64,000 nucleotides of DNA from Candidula unifasciata (Eukaryota; Mollusca; Gastropoda; Stylommatophora; Geomitridae): positions 200,744 to 264,743 of the forward strand of contig CAJHNH020001097.1 in assembly GCA_905116865.2 (NCBI GenBank), written 5' to 3'. The position numbers were made by a program, and so were the translations under genes. Of the stretch, positions 24,560-36,711 are shown in pieces; the first letter of the stretch is position 1; each line of letters begins with the position of its first letter. Below the pieces are notes generated by a model that searched no databases, was not told where the DNA came from, and saw nothing but the letters and a program-made list of their open reading frames with translations.

Positions 24560-25600
24560 AACTCCCCCTAACCTTTCAGATGTAATTTTGCGTGTATGTT
24601 CTATTTCCGAGCCTATTTTTTTATTTTCAGCCCAACGATTCGACCAAAACCTTTATCAACAAAATACTAAATAGTGCAAACCAAATCTGAAAAAGTCAAC
24701 AGACAAGACAACAGAGGTTGTAAAAATAACCAAGGTCAGCAAAAACCTAAAAAATAATAAAAGGCAGTTTTCCTGTCTTCCAACGTGTTCTAATTTACAA
24801 GTTAGGAATTTTAATTAAAAAATACTCGTTTTGGTAATCAGCACTGACAAGATTTTTTGAAATCATTCTGCCTTTTTTTTTTTTTTTTTTTTTGTGACTC
24901 TTTAACTTGCAGCACATTTTTTTTCTTTTTTAAATGGATCTCAGTGAGACAACAGCTCTGTGACTCCCATACAACGTCCATTGCATTTTTAATCAATCCT
25001 GGGGGCTACCAAGCAAAGCAAATTAATTTTCACCAAGGAACACTCAAATACCAATGATTATTGCATAATGTTGTACAACTTTACAGATTCTGTTTCCATT
25101 GATTTTTCCAACAGACTATCAAAGACTTTGCCAAATCAGTCTTCTTTCTAGATCTTTCCAAGCCAGAAAACACTGCCTACCACTATTGCTTCTCAGCTGT
25201 TCTGGAATGCCTACACACAATTGTGTACCACTTTTTATTTAGCTTCTGATCGATCAGCTTTTTGTTAATGCAAGCACATACTTTGACACAAACTATTGCT
25301 GCAACAAATCTTGCCAGAAAATATTCCACAAGAGAAGGACAATAATTCTTCTTTAACATCATTACAGTAAAGCCGAACTCGATCGTACTTTTCAGCATTT
25401 ATGTTAGAATATGTAGGTGTTCATTGAATTTACTTCAACTGATTAGATATACCATACGCGACGATAATCTATAGGCTGCGTTGAGAAGTTGACGGATCCC
25501 TATCAAATTTAAAAATTAAAATTAAAAAAAAACCGACCATCCTTGTACAACAATTTAACCCCTGGATAACACTCAAAGTAATATTTTTGTTTTTGTTTTG
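24560..25600. other. Unassigned sequence
   Basis: AT-rich with a T17 run near 24874-24891. No gene or dispersed repeat recognised. Confidence 0.4.
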
Positions 25601-25631
25601 TTAAGCCGTCCCCTAGCAGGATGCAACTGTT

Positions 25632-25805
25632 GTAATTTTAAAGCCCCATTCTGGCTTTTACCGAGGCCCTGAATGTAGCCAGGCCATAAATGTGGCCTAG
25701 CAATAGATTTTGTCTGAACGGCTGAAAGTGGTTTCAGGGACCTCTTCCACTGGCGGTCCTTATCCGCACGGTGGCACTTTGTGTCACCTGGTGTTTATGG
25801 CTTGT
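25632..25805 (-). repeat. Dispersed 200-bp repeat, copy 3
   Basis: Minus-strand copy with GGTGACACAAAGTGCCACC and the AGCCAGAATGGGGCTTTAAA end. It directly abuts the retroposon-like repeat that follows. Confidence 0.75.
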
Positions 25806-26252
25806 GTCTGGTCTGGTAGTCTGGTAGTCTTAGTTTCAGCTTCATAGCAAACGGGTCACTCTATCTTTGCTTCACTCCTGTGCCAACGAGAAACACACAG
25901 AATGTTCATCACAGTATTAGAACTGCAGTTCATCATTGATGGTAGCAAAAGTCGCCAACAGATCAGCAGTTGCCCACGCGATCAATTTTAATCACATACG
26001 GGCACCACAACACTGCACGACAGGAATCGCGCCATTTTCTAAATCTACAATTCACACCAACACGTTGGTCACAGTCGAAAAAACATTCCAAATGCAATCC
26101 GCAGCTCACAGGGTCACGCCATGCATTCAACTCAGAAGCTGGGCGACGAAACAAGTCTACAAATGGAGCAAAAACGCATCGGCCACCGTCCGGCAGAAAC
26201 ATAAAAATGTGCCTCTGTTTCGAATAGTGCCACAGCCTAACGTCTATTTTGA
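25806..26252 (-). mobile_element. Retroposon-like repeat, longer copy
   Basis: It shares both ends and most of its length with the clean insertion at 51773-52041 (about 90 percent identity by eye), but holds about 165 extra internal bases (about 25936-26100). On the minus strand it ends in tandem CTACCAGA units, like a short-repeat retroposon tail. The 135-codon open stretch on the plus strand is not conserved as protein between copies. Confidence 0.6.
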
Positions 26253-26487
26253 CCGGAAGTCAAGCTTGTGTTGTGTCCTGTTGGGGTACAACTACCAACC
26301 AACCGAAAAAGGAATGAGGCTGTTTAACGTGATGACAGTTTGAGTGCATTCTTTAAAAATCCACCCCCCCCCCCCCATCCCCAATTCATCGAATATATGC
26401 CCCTCTAAATAGCCTCTCAGTCTTAATAGCGTTTAGTATGTATGCGACAGAAATTTGAATGAATGATTTAAGTTCAACATCATCATG

Positions 26488-26620
26488 GCATCCACCAAGC
26501 GATAAACACTCTGTGACAGAAAATGCCACCACTCGAATGAGGAGCACCCGGCAATAGGTCCCACAAATCTCCTTTAAACGTTAAGGTTTTATGAGGGTGC
26601 GGCTTTAGATTAAAGAAATA
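26488..26620 (+). repeat. Dispersed 200-bp repeat, copy 4 (diverged)
   Basis: CACCAAGCGATAAACACTCT then GTGACAGAAAATGCCACC align to the first half of the other copies. The remainder is weak. Confidence 0.5.
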
Positions 26621-26734
26621 GTCCTGCACTGAGACGGTTAGTGTGAAGTATAGAGATTTGAAATTTGCTGACAAATCTTACACACGAGATCTGACTGCAA
26701 ATATTTGCTTATTAAACTTCTGTTTTTGGTATGG

Positions 26735-26766
26735 ACCCCCACACACACCCCCCCCCCCCCCCCCCT
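26735..26766. repeat. Poly(C) tract
   Basis: A C run of about 17 bases after CACACACACC. Confidence 0.85.
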
Positions 26767-26949
26767 TTTCCTTAAAAAAAAATAGAATCACAACATATTT
26801 TGGGATAAAATAAATACAAGCACAATGTAAGGTCTCTTCACTTTCGCCGATCAAACAATTGTCATTTATTTTAATTACGGAAAAAGGGGTCGGGCGGGAA
26901 AGGGGCAAAAGGGGGGTGGGGAGGGGCCGGTATGACGAATAAGTAAATA

Positions 26950-27740
26950 TCCGCAGTTATATCCATTCTGTCTGTGTCTCAGAAAATTTCAAATATGAAC
27001 GGCATGCAAGTTGAACAGCTAGCTCTTCAGAGTCCAATCGTGGTAAATCAATAATTAATATGTTGTGATTATAAGGGGGGGGGGGGCATCATCATCGCCA
27101 TCTTGTTGTGATGCTGTTTAGACGTCACCTAGGTCTTGCAGTTGATTTCTTTATTCCTTCCTGTGCATATATTTTCTCCAAAAGCAAAGACGGAAACCAG
27201 ACCAGAACCTTGGACATTATCCTGTGGGTATTTTCCATTCCGGTAATAGGAATGGTACCCAGCCACCCACTCATCGTAGAACCCACCCACCCTATGACGC
27301 ACCCATCCTGCACTATATGTTACTTCGTCGTTATTTTGAGGTGCCGCAATATAACTGTTCTGTGGATATACGATTGATTGGAGTTTCGGGATTTGTACCT
27401 GTTGATTTTCATCCTTGGGAGCATAATCCTATGGACTGCAATCGAAAGGGCTGGGGCGTGGCAAAGGGGGCAGGGAGGTGGGGTTGCCAAGTGAAGAAAA
27501 AAAATGTCAAACACATGTCTTACAATTTCTTTTTTATATATAAAACTATATACATCATTAAACTTGAATATCTTATTATCTTTTACCGTTTTATTTATTT
27601 TGCCTGTTTCCCTGTGTGTTTGCTTCTGTTCCTGTTTCCCTGTGTGTTCTAATGTAAAGGCATTCCTATTGTATTGTAATCAGGTTTTATCAAAGTCCTA
27701 TCCAGCTCCCGCAACTTTTGACCTACTTTGAATGAGTGAA
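26950..27740. other. Unassigned sequence
   Basis: A G10 run at 27075-27086 and short open stretches with no domain. The 3' edge leads into the RTE tail. Confidence 0.4.
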
Positions 27741-27744
27741 TCGA

Positions 27745-28668
27745 TCATCATCATTATCATCAGGTGCCTAGCCGACTGGCGTGGGCCATCATGTCTCTCC
27801 AAAATCTGCTATCTCCTGCAGCATGTATCAGTTCGTGTGCCGACACACCTCCATGCCATGCAACAAGACTGTCAAACATCTTCTCTCGTTGTTTTCCTCT
27901 ATTCCTCCTTCCACAGATTTTTCCAGTGGTCACAACATGTTATATTTTCCCTCTTCTCATAACATGGCCGAAAAATGATGACTGTCTCCTTCTGATGTCT
28001 GTGAAAAGTTGTCTTCGGGCTCCCGCTTCTTTCAAAACCCCTTGGTTGCTCTTTTTGGCTGTCCAAGGTATTCTAAGCATTCTTTTGTAAAACCACATTT
28101 CTGAGGCCTCTAGAAATTGGCCTGCCTACCGATTGTCCAGGATTCACAGCCATATGTTAAAACTGGATGTATGTAGCAAGCAAGAATTCTTTTTTTAAAC
28201 TCTCAATGACAAGGATATATTGCACAAGATGTTCTTCGTTTTATAAAATGCAGTTTTTGCCTGTCCTATTATATTTCTTATCTCAGTTTTGCATCTTCCA
28301 TCTGATGTTATCCATGTGCCCAGATACTTAAATTTCTGTACTTGTCCTAAAATACCACCATCATTTTTTATTACACACTTAGGAATTATTCGTTTCTTTG
28401 ATACTTCTGTCTTTCCATTATTCAAACTGAGGCCCACTCTTTCTCTTTCTAACACCACAATGTCTATCATTTCCTGTAGTTCTTTCTGACTTGTTGCTAT
28501 CAAGACAGTGTCATCAGCATAACGTAAATTGTTTTTTACTGTGCCCACCAACCACGATTCCGGGCCTATCAATTAAAGATCTCATTATATATTCACTGTA
28601 TATTGAAAAAAAAATCAGGTGAAAGTACACATCCTTGTCGTACTCCCCTCTTTATGCTTTGTACCTAA
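27745..28668 (-). mobile_element. RTE-like LINE, 3' half (RT palm to tail)
   Basis: Minus strand: after the 2.4-kb insertion the reading resumes with SIKRGVRQGCVLSPDF, then RYADDTVLIATSQKELQEMI (catalytic YADD), LSLNNGKTEVSKK, VQKFKYLGTWITSDGRCKTE, and a C-terminal part ending in ELIHAAGD-like sequence and an ATGATG-type tail at about 27748-27762. It belongs with 31069-33325, giving a host element of about 3.2 kb, the usual length of an RTE retrotransposon with one ORF. A few frameshifts make it inactive. Its 3' 440 bases are about 94 percent identical to 53100-53555. Confidence 0.9.
28655..28668. repeat. Target-site duplication, left copy
   Basis: TGCTTTGTACCTAA here and at 31069-31082 is a perfect 14-bp direct repeat. 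It brackets the ORF1-bearing insertion exactly where the RTE reading breaks off and resumes. Confidence 0.9.
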
Positions 28669-29111
28669 TTCAAATTAAAATTCTCTTTCGTTAACCACTT
28701 TCATCTAGGTCCGCTCATATTTCTGCTCACTTTCCTTTCAGCTATATTTGTGGTGACGTTTTCTGGTCTCGATCTCATTTGGTTTTGGATTGTGTTCAAT
28801 ATTTGTCGCTTTCTATTTGTTGTGGTTTCCGCTCTTGCTGTTGCTTTTGTAATTTGGCTGGCCCTGTGCTGCGCTCCAGATGATTGTGTGTTGAATCGAT
28901 TTATTGTGGTATTCCTTGGCTGTTTGTTGTTTCCGGGGAAAGTAAATTGCCTATCCTAAGAAGGACCGGTGGTTGATTGACTTGGGCAGGTACTGATGGC
29001 AATATTGGTGAGGTCTGGTATTATTTGGTGATTTTTTCGTATCCTTGTTGTAAAGTACTACTCCTACATAGGGTTTCGGTAATTTTGGCCTTGGTTGTGT
29101 CGTATCTGGTA

Positions 29112-30832
29112 TTAGTATTTGAGGTAACGGTGCCGACCTCGTTTGACTTCAGGTTTTGGCTGTCGATATGGTTCCTCTGATGATGACCATAGAACATCAT
29201 CACCTTGCAGTTCTGAGTTAAAGAAGTTCGGGTCTTCCAGCTCCCTGATGCGTTGGTTTATTTGGTTAGTAGTTTCGACCGGAAATTGTTTCATCAGCGG
29301 CGTTGGTGTTTTCTTATCTGGTGTTTGATGTGGCTTTTTCTGGGTCTCGGCTCCCTGTATTTGCTGCCTTCTTGCTGCTTCTTTCCGTGCTTTCTCCTTT
29401 TCTTCCATCACTCTGTTGGTTGCTTGCAGTTCCTTATTGAGTCTGTTGTTTTCTTCGTATGCTCTACGTAACTTTTCCTCTGTTTCAGCTAGTGCCTTCT
29501 TGATAATTGCGACTTCTTTCGCGAGAAGTTATTGGTTATCCCGCAGATCATTGATGCCCTCCTCGTCTTCCCTTGCTTTAGTTAGTTGTTGCTTTTGTGT
29601 CTGGATAGTGGCCAGTGCATTCATGATGTCCTCCTTGAATTTCGTCATCTCTGCTGTCATCCGTTTCTGGGTGTCAAGAGTCGCCTGCATTATAGCTATC
29701 AGGCCTGTTATTTCATCTCTGTCTTCATCTCGTTAGGATCTGGATGCTTCTTTCTCGTCTCTGAAAGCTTAGATGTCACTTTTGAGTTGAGCCACCTCGT
29801 TGCTCAATTTGGTGGTAATGGCTGCAGTTATGCCCTGGGTTGCTTCGTGTCTTCTGCGGGCCTCATGGTATGGAATCTTTTCCCATATGGCCGTACTTGC
29901 TATTTTTCTGCATTATTGCAGATAAGGGCACCCCAGGTATCTGGTGCTGTGCTGGCCGTAGCAGTTTGCGCACTTCCTGTTCGAATTGGGAGACCTAAAG
30001 TCTGTGTCCAGCTTTGCCAGCGGGCAATTGTTGAAGGTATGGGGTTGTGAACAGTATCGGCATACTTCATGTTCGCTCACACGAGTGCCATGCTTTTTGA
30101 CAACGAGAGCACTGGATCACCTGTGGCACGTATTGCTCTGGTCTTTGCATTCTTTGATTTAGGTAAACTTTATCCGGGATGTGTTCTCCTTCCGATGTTA
30201 TCACCGCCACTGGCAATGGATGCCGTTTTGAGCCCAGTCTCTCTGCTTGGTTGATGTTGACATTGGGGTTTTCTTTCCTTATTTGTTGCAGAATTTCTTC
30301 GTTGCTCCATTGCAGGCTGACTCTTCGGATCACCCAGCGTCTTACATTCTGGAAGATTGTAGCCGTCACAGTTATCTCCTCGGATAGTCGGAGTTCTTTC
30401 TTGCCGTTGTGTTGGATGTCATCCAGCATGTCTGTGGTGCGGTTGGTTCTGTTTAGTGATGCTATCACTCCTTCTCGAGTTCTTCTAATCTTAGCGACTG
30501 CCCTCTTGCCTAATATGATCTCCAGCATATTGATCAATGTTAGCGTTGCCAGTGTAGTGATGGCTGTCCGGCCCGAGCTGGTCTGTCGTAGAAATATTGT
30601 GGCAGGAAATTCACAGCTGCCTGTCTGTCGTCGATCTGGAGATGTTTGTGGAGTTGGCTGTGTTGGTTCAGGTGACGCTGGAAGGTCACTCAGGGCCTCA
30701 CTGGGCGTCTTCCTGTGATCCGGTAGTAACTGTCTGCGTGTTCCTGGCCGCCGAGTTAGATCGGGTAGATCGGTCAGTGGGTTGTTTCCTCTGTCCGAAG
30801 CGCTTTCCGTTAGGTTTGTTTCTCCAAGACAT
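29112..30832 (-). pseudogene. LINE ORF1 (gag-like) with three CCHC knuckles and coiled coil
   Basis: The start ATG (30832) gives MSWRNKPNGKRFGQRK. A frameshift near 30699 leads into EALSDLPASPEPTQ and, further on, LEIILGKRAVAKIRRTREGV. A folded central part (VRRWVIRRVSLQWSNEEILQ, VYLNQRMQRPEQYV) precedes three zinc knuckles: CSRCQKAWHSC, CRYCSQPHTFNNC (after a second frameshift near 30060) and CANCYGQHSTRYLGC. After this lies a Lys/Glu-rich coiled coil (AETEEKLRRAYEENNRLNKE, EKEKARKEAARRQQ), ending HRYLKY and a stop at about 29112. A few TAA stops interrupt the coiled-coil part, so it is an inactivated but young copy. About 560 codons. Knuckles are known to bind nucleic acid. Confidence 0.82.
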
Positions 30833-30837
30833 GGTGC

Positions 30838-31040
30838 TTGCGGAGAAGGCCTCTCGCTCTGGCATATGCTTTGTTTCTGATGCTGCCTATCCTCACCAAG
30901 GACCAGCAGATATAGTATTGTGTTATGTAGGTTTCAATCCTATCTGATGACAATTGCGGAGAAGTCCTCTCGCTCTGCCTATCCTCAAAGGGACCAGCAT
31001 GTACTGTATTGTGCAGGTATCAATACTATCTGATGATTGG
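30838..31040 (-). repeat. Duplicated leader units upstream of ORF1
   Basis: Two imperfect direct copies, 30954-31040 (about 87 bp) and 30838-30953 (about 116 bp), share CTCTCGCTCTG...GCCTATCCTCA and AATCCTATCTGATGA-like blocks. They lie directly upstream of the ORF1 ATG, like tandem promoter monomers in LINE 5' UTRs. Confidence 0.7.
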
Positions 31041-31068
31041 CTGATATGGTGGAGCCTATCTGGATGTG

Positions 31069-33325
31069 TGCTTTGTACCTAAACAGTTGTTAATTCTTAT
31101 AGCTGCTGTTTGTTGCCAATACATATTCTTTATTATTCATAGATCTTTCCCATCAATGTTTAATTTTTCTAACTGTTTGATTACTTCTTCATGCTTCATA
31201 CAGTCAAATGCTTTTGTATAGTCTATGAAGCATAAGTACAAATCAGTCTTTACTTTTATAGCTCTTTCTGACAATGACCTTAGGATGTATATGGCATTGT
31301 TTGTACCTTTTCCTTCTACTAATCCACATTGTTCATCGCTGATTTCTGGTTTAATTTTGTTTCTTTTTCTTCTCACAATTATTCTCAGTAAAATCTTAAT
31401 CATGTGACTCATAAGACTTATTGTGCGATGGTCTTCACATTTTATAGTGCCTGGTTTCTTTGGCAGAACTATAAATATGGATTTTAAAAGGTCATTTGGA
31501 ATATACCCACTATTATAAATATCATTTAAAAGTTTAGTTATTATTTCAATTCCAAAATCTCCCAGTGCTTCGATTTCTTCCAGTGAGATGTTGTCTGGCC
31601 CGGGAGCTTTTCCTTTCTTCATATGATGTATTGCATCCTCAACTTCTGCAGTCATTATTGGTGGACCATCACTGTTGGTCTGCAGTTCTACATCTGGTCT
31701 ATTATCATCATACAATTCCCCTATATACTCTGTCCATCTGTTAATTATATTACTATGTCCCATTAATAAGTCACCATCTTTTGATTTTAAACATCGAATG
31801 CTGTTACGTGTCATCTTTCCTGTTAACATATTTATTTGTTGGTACATGGAATGTGAGTCTTTCCTGTGATTTTCCTCTATCTCTGTACATATTTGATTCA
31901 GCCAGGCTTCTTTGGCCACTTTGCATTTGTTCACTATTTCTTTTTGTATTCCAGAGTATTCTTCTTTATCATTCTTTTTCTTCCTTCTTTCATCCATCAA
32001 CTGCATAATCCATTTCTTTTTTGCAACTCTATGGGTTGGTGGGATTGTCTCTTTAGATGTCTGCTGAATTGACTCACGCAACATATCCCACTGTTCATCA
32101 ATAGCCTGTATAATTTCTATTGCATTATACCGGTTTTGTACAGTGACATTGTACTGGTCCTTAATTTCTTTATCCATTCTAAGAATTCCTAAATTTAACT
32201 TGATGTTCTGTGATGTTTTTCTAATATTCTTTAGTTGTACTCTAATTTTTCCAACAACAGGAACATGGTCTTTAAAGCAGTCAGCTCCTGGTCTAGTTTT
32301 TACTCCAACTAAGCTGCTCTGGAATCTTTTTGAAATCAAAATATAATCAATCTGATTGCGGACATTATCACCAGGACTTTTCCAAGTCCACAATCTTCGA
32401 GGATGGTGTTTAAACCAGGTGTTACCTATTATCATGCTTCGCGACTCAGCCCATGCTATTAATCTGTCACCTCTCACATTTTTTTCTCAAAAGCCATAGC
32501 CACCCCTTATTCCGTACACTTTTTCAATTCCTATTTTTGCGTTGAAATCTCCAAGTACCATTGTTACTTCACAATTTTTGCATTGATCAACAGCTATGTC
32601 TAACTCGTCATAAAATGCGTTAATATCTTCCTCTGAACTATCTGCTGTTGGGGCATAAATCTGTACTAAGTTGATGTCAAACGGTCTGCCGCGAAGTTTT
32701 ACCAATAATACTGTATCTGATATTGTCCAAAATCTGTTCACAGTTTTTGAGTTCTTTGGATCCAAAATAATACCAACTCCCTAATTTATTCCTTCCCGCC
32801 CGAGTAAATAATTCTGTACTGATCTGAATACTTTTCCCCTGCTCCTGGCCATCGTATTTCACTAATTCCTAATATGTTGATGTTCATTCTCTTCATTTCC
32901 ATCTTGATGTTATCCAACTTTCCAGTTTGTACGAGTGTTCTGAAATTCCATGTACCAATGTTCATGATGTTTCTATCATTGACTTTTTCTACAGTAGCTG
33001 GATGACGGTCGAGTATTACTCGTAGAACATGATGCTCCCTACCGGACGAGGTGATTTCAATGGAATCCCCATTCACGTCGTTATCTGAATTCCTATTAAT
33101 TTAAGGCATGATTTTCTTGGGATAGTACAGCGGTGGTTTCCCCTTGACTTCCGCCGGTTTGTATATGGTTTGACTCTAACAGCCTTTGTCTAAAGAGACT
33201 TACCCTGCCAGGCAGCAGGGTGGGAGAGGTTATGGTGCCTCTTACCGGCCGATAGCCATGTCGTAGAGTTTTGAAGTATTTTATAGAGTTAGCTGTCCCA
33301 CCATCTAACTCGCCTTCTCTCAATG
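31069..33325 (-). mobile_element. RTE-like LINE, 5' half (endonuclease and RT fingers)
   Basis: Minus strand in order: NIGTWNFRTL and ILGISEIRWPG (endonuclease N and E motifs, about 32.95-32.85 kb), VQIYAPTADSSEEDINAFYD, VLGDFNAKIG, then WTWKSPGDNVRNQIDYILI and DHVPVVGKIRV (rest of the apurinic-endonuclease-like domain), then MKKGKAPGPDNISLEEIEAL, LPKKPGTIKCEDHRTISLMS and CFIDYTKAFDCMKHEEVIKQ (RT fingers and palm). Frame changes occur near 32.8, 32.77 and 32.48 kb, and a stop at 31137. Reading continues IIKNMYWQQTAAIRINN up to the target-site duplication at 31082. RTE/BovB-like by motif order and single ORF. Confidence 0.92.
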
Positions 33326-33339
33326 ACCATCACCTGTTC

Positions 33340-34080
33340 TGGTCCACGGCCACTTATTCAATATATTTGTGGCTAACCTCTAGTGGATCGATCCCGAAAT
33401 TGCAATAACTGCACTCAGGAATTCTTCTACTCGCTCTATTCCCCCTTGCAGCAGCTAACAATAGCGCCAGCTGCAACATTATTGAAAATTAGCTAATTCA
33501 CACTAACCCACCTCCCAATTTTCTTTGCATTTAGAAAATTTCTCAAACCTTTCTCTCACTCTCAGCTGAATGATTATCTTCAAATCTGAGTGATGTGTAT
33601 GATTTTTTTCTTCTCTTTTTTTTTTTTCTCTACTCCTGGAATGCCTCGCGGAGTCAGGGGAGGAAGAAATATCGAGAACGGGCACTTCTGTTCGCTTTGT
33701 ATATGATACTTTTCAGTGTCTCTGATATTTCTGCGGTCCATATTTTGCGTGGTCGACTTTTGGGTCTTTTACTGTTGTATCTGCGTAACACTGCTCTCTG
33801 TGGTGCCCTGTCTGCTGCCAATCATGTTTCGTGAAAAAAACCTATTTGATTTGTTGTCTACATATAAAGTTCAGTATTTGTTCTGTGCCGATTCTCCTCC
33901 TTAAATCATCGTTCTTTTGTCGATTTTTCCTCGTTACACCTAGCATAGTACGTCGTGACTATTTTTATTCTGTCTCCTTAAGGCAGTGTCAATGTTTGAC
34001 ATTGATCGCAGAGCGTTGGTAAAAATATTGTGTTAGACAGTGTTCTTTTAGTGTTCATATTTCAAAAGTGGTGCCATTTG
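33340..34080. other. Unassigned sequence
   Basis: T-rich stretch at 33600-33630. No coding or repeat match, but it may include the 5' UTR of the RTE element. Confidence 0.35.
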
Positions 34081-34084
34081 GCTT

Positions 34085-35470
34085 TAAACTTGATTGGCTT
34101 TATTACATCTTTATTGAATTTCATTATTCATTCTTCCGTCTTCTGAAAATATACTTCTCAGATACGTAAAATCCTTCGCCTGCTTTAACTGGTGTTCATC
34201 AATTTTAATATTGGTGGTTCTTCTTTTACTGGAGAATGTCATCACCTCGGTTTTGTCCACGTTGATCTTCATGTGGCACTGGTGAACATAGCTATTTACA
34301 GAGTCAATGAACTTGAAATGACGCAAATCACCAAAGAGATGCGGCTTCTATTCCCTGTCCACATTGCTCCAGAACGTTCAGTGCTAAAATTGGCTTTATC
34401 ATCTGCGCACTCACAAAATCCAACCCAGTCACCATTGGATAAAAGAACTGGTCATCATCATTTGTGCTGGAGGAACAACAAAAACTTGATTCCAGTGAAC
34501 TTCTCCAGGTCTTCTTCTTCCTTTCTAACCTCCTGTGGAGCATAGACTTCCAGCCAACTCACGCCAAGTCGTTCGTTTCTTTGCTATCGCTTGCAGCTCT
34601 ACCCATGTCTTCCCCATCTTTTAAACCTCAATCTCTAGCTCCCTTAACTATGTTTTTTTATTCTTCCTTTATTTCATTGCTCCTGTGGGTTCCAGTGCAA
34701 AGGTTTTCTTAACGTGTGTCCCATCCGAGGCCAGCGTCGTAACTTCACCTCTTGGTCAACTGGAACTTGTTTAGTTCTCTTCCAAAACTCTACGTTAGTG
34801 ATTCTTTCATAGAATTTAATTCCCTATGTTCTGCACAGGCACCAGTTAATGAATGTTTGTAGTTTACTGGTAATTACCTTAGTTGTTCTCCGTGTTTCCG
34901 CTCCATACAACAGTACTTACTGATTTGACATTATAATTAAACATTTTAGGTTTAATATTAGTTGTAATTTCCTTATGTAATGTTGCTATCTGGTCAGTAA
35001 GGATCTGTTTGGCCGGAAACCTGTCTGTTCACCTCTTAGCTATTTATCAATAGCATATTTGAGTCTTTCGAAATAATCATACTTAATGTTTTGCTAGGAA
35101 CTCCCAGTAACATAATTCAACTATAGTTTTCTTACTCTCGTAGATCACCTTCTTGGGGCATTTTCCCATGATATCCATCTCTCCAGTCTGCTGGTATTTT
35201 TTCGGTGTTCCAGACTTTACTAAATAATCTATCTCCTAGACTTAAAAATAATCTATGTAGCAATTTTATTAATGTGTTTTTATTGGCCTTTATTACTTCT
35301 GTAATGATACCATCTGGACCTGCCGCCTTTCTTTCATTCAGAAAATTGATAGCTTATCTAATTTACCCTTTTGATGATATCTCACAGTTGACATCCAATT
35401 CTATTTCTAAAGGCTAGATATCTGGATGAACCTCTAGGGCTGGTCTATCCTGAAGTTTTTCAAAATAAGC
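34085..35470 (-). mobile_element. LINE reverse transcriptase fragment, degraded
   Basis: Minus strand: NFLNERKAAGPDGIITEVIK (RT fingers, about 35.35 kb) precedes decayed sequence and then SVNSYVHQCHMKINVDKTEV with KDFTYLRSIFSEDGRMNNEI (RT thumb, about 34.2 kb). Motif order is correct for one 5'-truncated element. Many stops. Confidence 0.75.
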
Positions 35471-35493
35471 AGCCGATCTGTCCATTTGATCAA

Positions 35494-35880
35494 TGAGCAC
35501 ATGAACACATATCACAAGACATGGACACATACCACAACATGAACATATGGCACAATATGAACACATACCACAGACGTAAACATAAATTACAGACGTGAAC
35601 ACATATCATAGATATGAACACATACCACACACATAAACACTTACCACAGGACATAAACCCATACCAAAGATATGAACACGTACCACACGCATAAACACAT
35701 ACAACAGGTAATAAAACCATACCACAGACATGAACACATATCACACACATGAGCACATACCAAAGGACATAAACACCTACCACAAAAATAGACACATACC
35801 TCAGAATATAAACTATTCCAATAAGACATGCACACAGTAAAATTTATACAAACACATACCAAGTACTATGAACACGGACG
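35494..35880. repeat. Degenerate 24-bp minisatellite
   Basis: Repeated (A)CATGAACACATACCACA units with drifting period of 23-25 bases. Open frames across it are low-complexity. Confidence 0.8.
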
Positions 35881-36189
35881 TTTCAGACTAATGGCCTAAT
35901 GGATATTAAAACAATTTGAGTTTGCAACAGTCAGTTTTGTGTGTCACACTCACGGAGTAGTGTGACAGATCTCATGCACGAATAAAATATACATTTAACT
36001 GACAAAAGTTTGTTAAAAATACTTTTTTTTTAGAAATAAAGTAACATAAGCATGGATAGTTTAAAAAAAAAAAAAGTAGTTTAATGAAGCGGAAAGTATT
36101 TGGCTTTGCTTTCTAGATTAGGAAAACATATTCAGGGGAAAAAAATTAGGATTACTTTTCACGTTTTCAGACGTATCTGGCAAATGGGA

Positions 36190-36270
36190 AGAGTTCCCAA
36201 ATTTTTACAGACCAATTGCCACTAGGCGGGTAATGTGGACACCATTACGCCAGCCATCTTTACTTAAGAG
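36190..36270 (+). repeat. Single-copy relative of the 40-bp satellite
   Basis: CAGACCAATTGCCACTAGGC then GGGTAATGTGG and CATTACGCCAGCC match one satellite unit plus its right flank at 62.2 kb, but occur once. Confidence 0.65.
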
Positions 36271-36360
36271 AAAATACATCCTTGTACCGATTTCAGGATG
36301 GGTCGACCTGCGTCGGGGAACAATACTTGGATGAAATAGATATTAATGACAAAGAAATAC

Positions 36361-36470
36361 AATTGTGTAGTAATAATAATTTTAATAATACTAATAATAA
36401 TAGAAATAATAATAATGAAAGTAATAATAATAATAATAATAATAATAAAATTAATAATAATAGTTTCTTT
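36361..36470. repeat. (AAT)n microsatellite
   Basis: Mostly AAT/TAATAA units for about 110 bases. Confidence 0.9.
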
Positions 36471-36599
36471 TTAATTAAAAAAAGGAACCTCCAGATATTT
36501 AATGCTGATGTATATGTCATGCGAAACTATGCTATCAATACTATAAGCCGTTTAAAGTCCTAGAAATATGGACACGTACATGAAAAACTGTTATGAAAG

Positions 36600-36690
36600 T
36601 TTGTATTTACTTGTTGTGTATTGCTTGTTGTGTATTGCTTCTAGTGTATTGCTTGTTGTGTATTTACTTGTTGTGTATTGCTTGTTGCCA
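36600..36690. repeat. Short TTGTGTATTGC repeat
   Basis: About six irregular 15-bp units of GTGTATTGCTTGTT. Confidence 0.8.
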
Positions 36691-36711
36691 CTTCACCCAC
36701 AATAACAATAA

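Larger units (their letters stand above)
28669..31068 (-). mobile_element. ORF1-only non-LTR retrotransposon (2,400 bp), nested in RTE LINE
   Basis: A complete insertion bounded by 14-bp target-site duplications. On the minus strand it holds a repeated 5' leader (31040-30838), an ATG at 30832, a gag-like ORF1 to about 29112 and a T/N/Q-rich tail ending ATTTTAATTTGAA with no poly(A). No endonuclease or reverse transcriptase motif occurs inside these boundaries. ORF1 of I/Jockey-group LINEs binds element RNA. An element with ORF1 but no ORF2 would depend on another LINE for reverse transcription, like mammalian HAL1. Loss of ORF2 by internal deletion in this one copy is the alternative. Confidence 0.8.

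Noticed and set aside
25936..26343. 135-codon plus-strand ORF as a gene
   Set aside because: The homologous copy at 51.8-52.0 kb has a deletion and frame changes; conservation is nucleotide-level repeat similarity on the strand opposite to the element.
28750..30947. Plus-strand ORFs of 60-179 codons across the ORF1 element
   Set aside because: Antisense shadows of the minus-strand ORF1; no domain signature.
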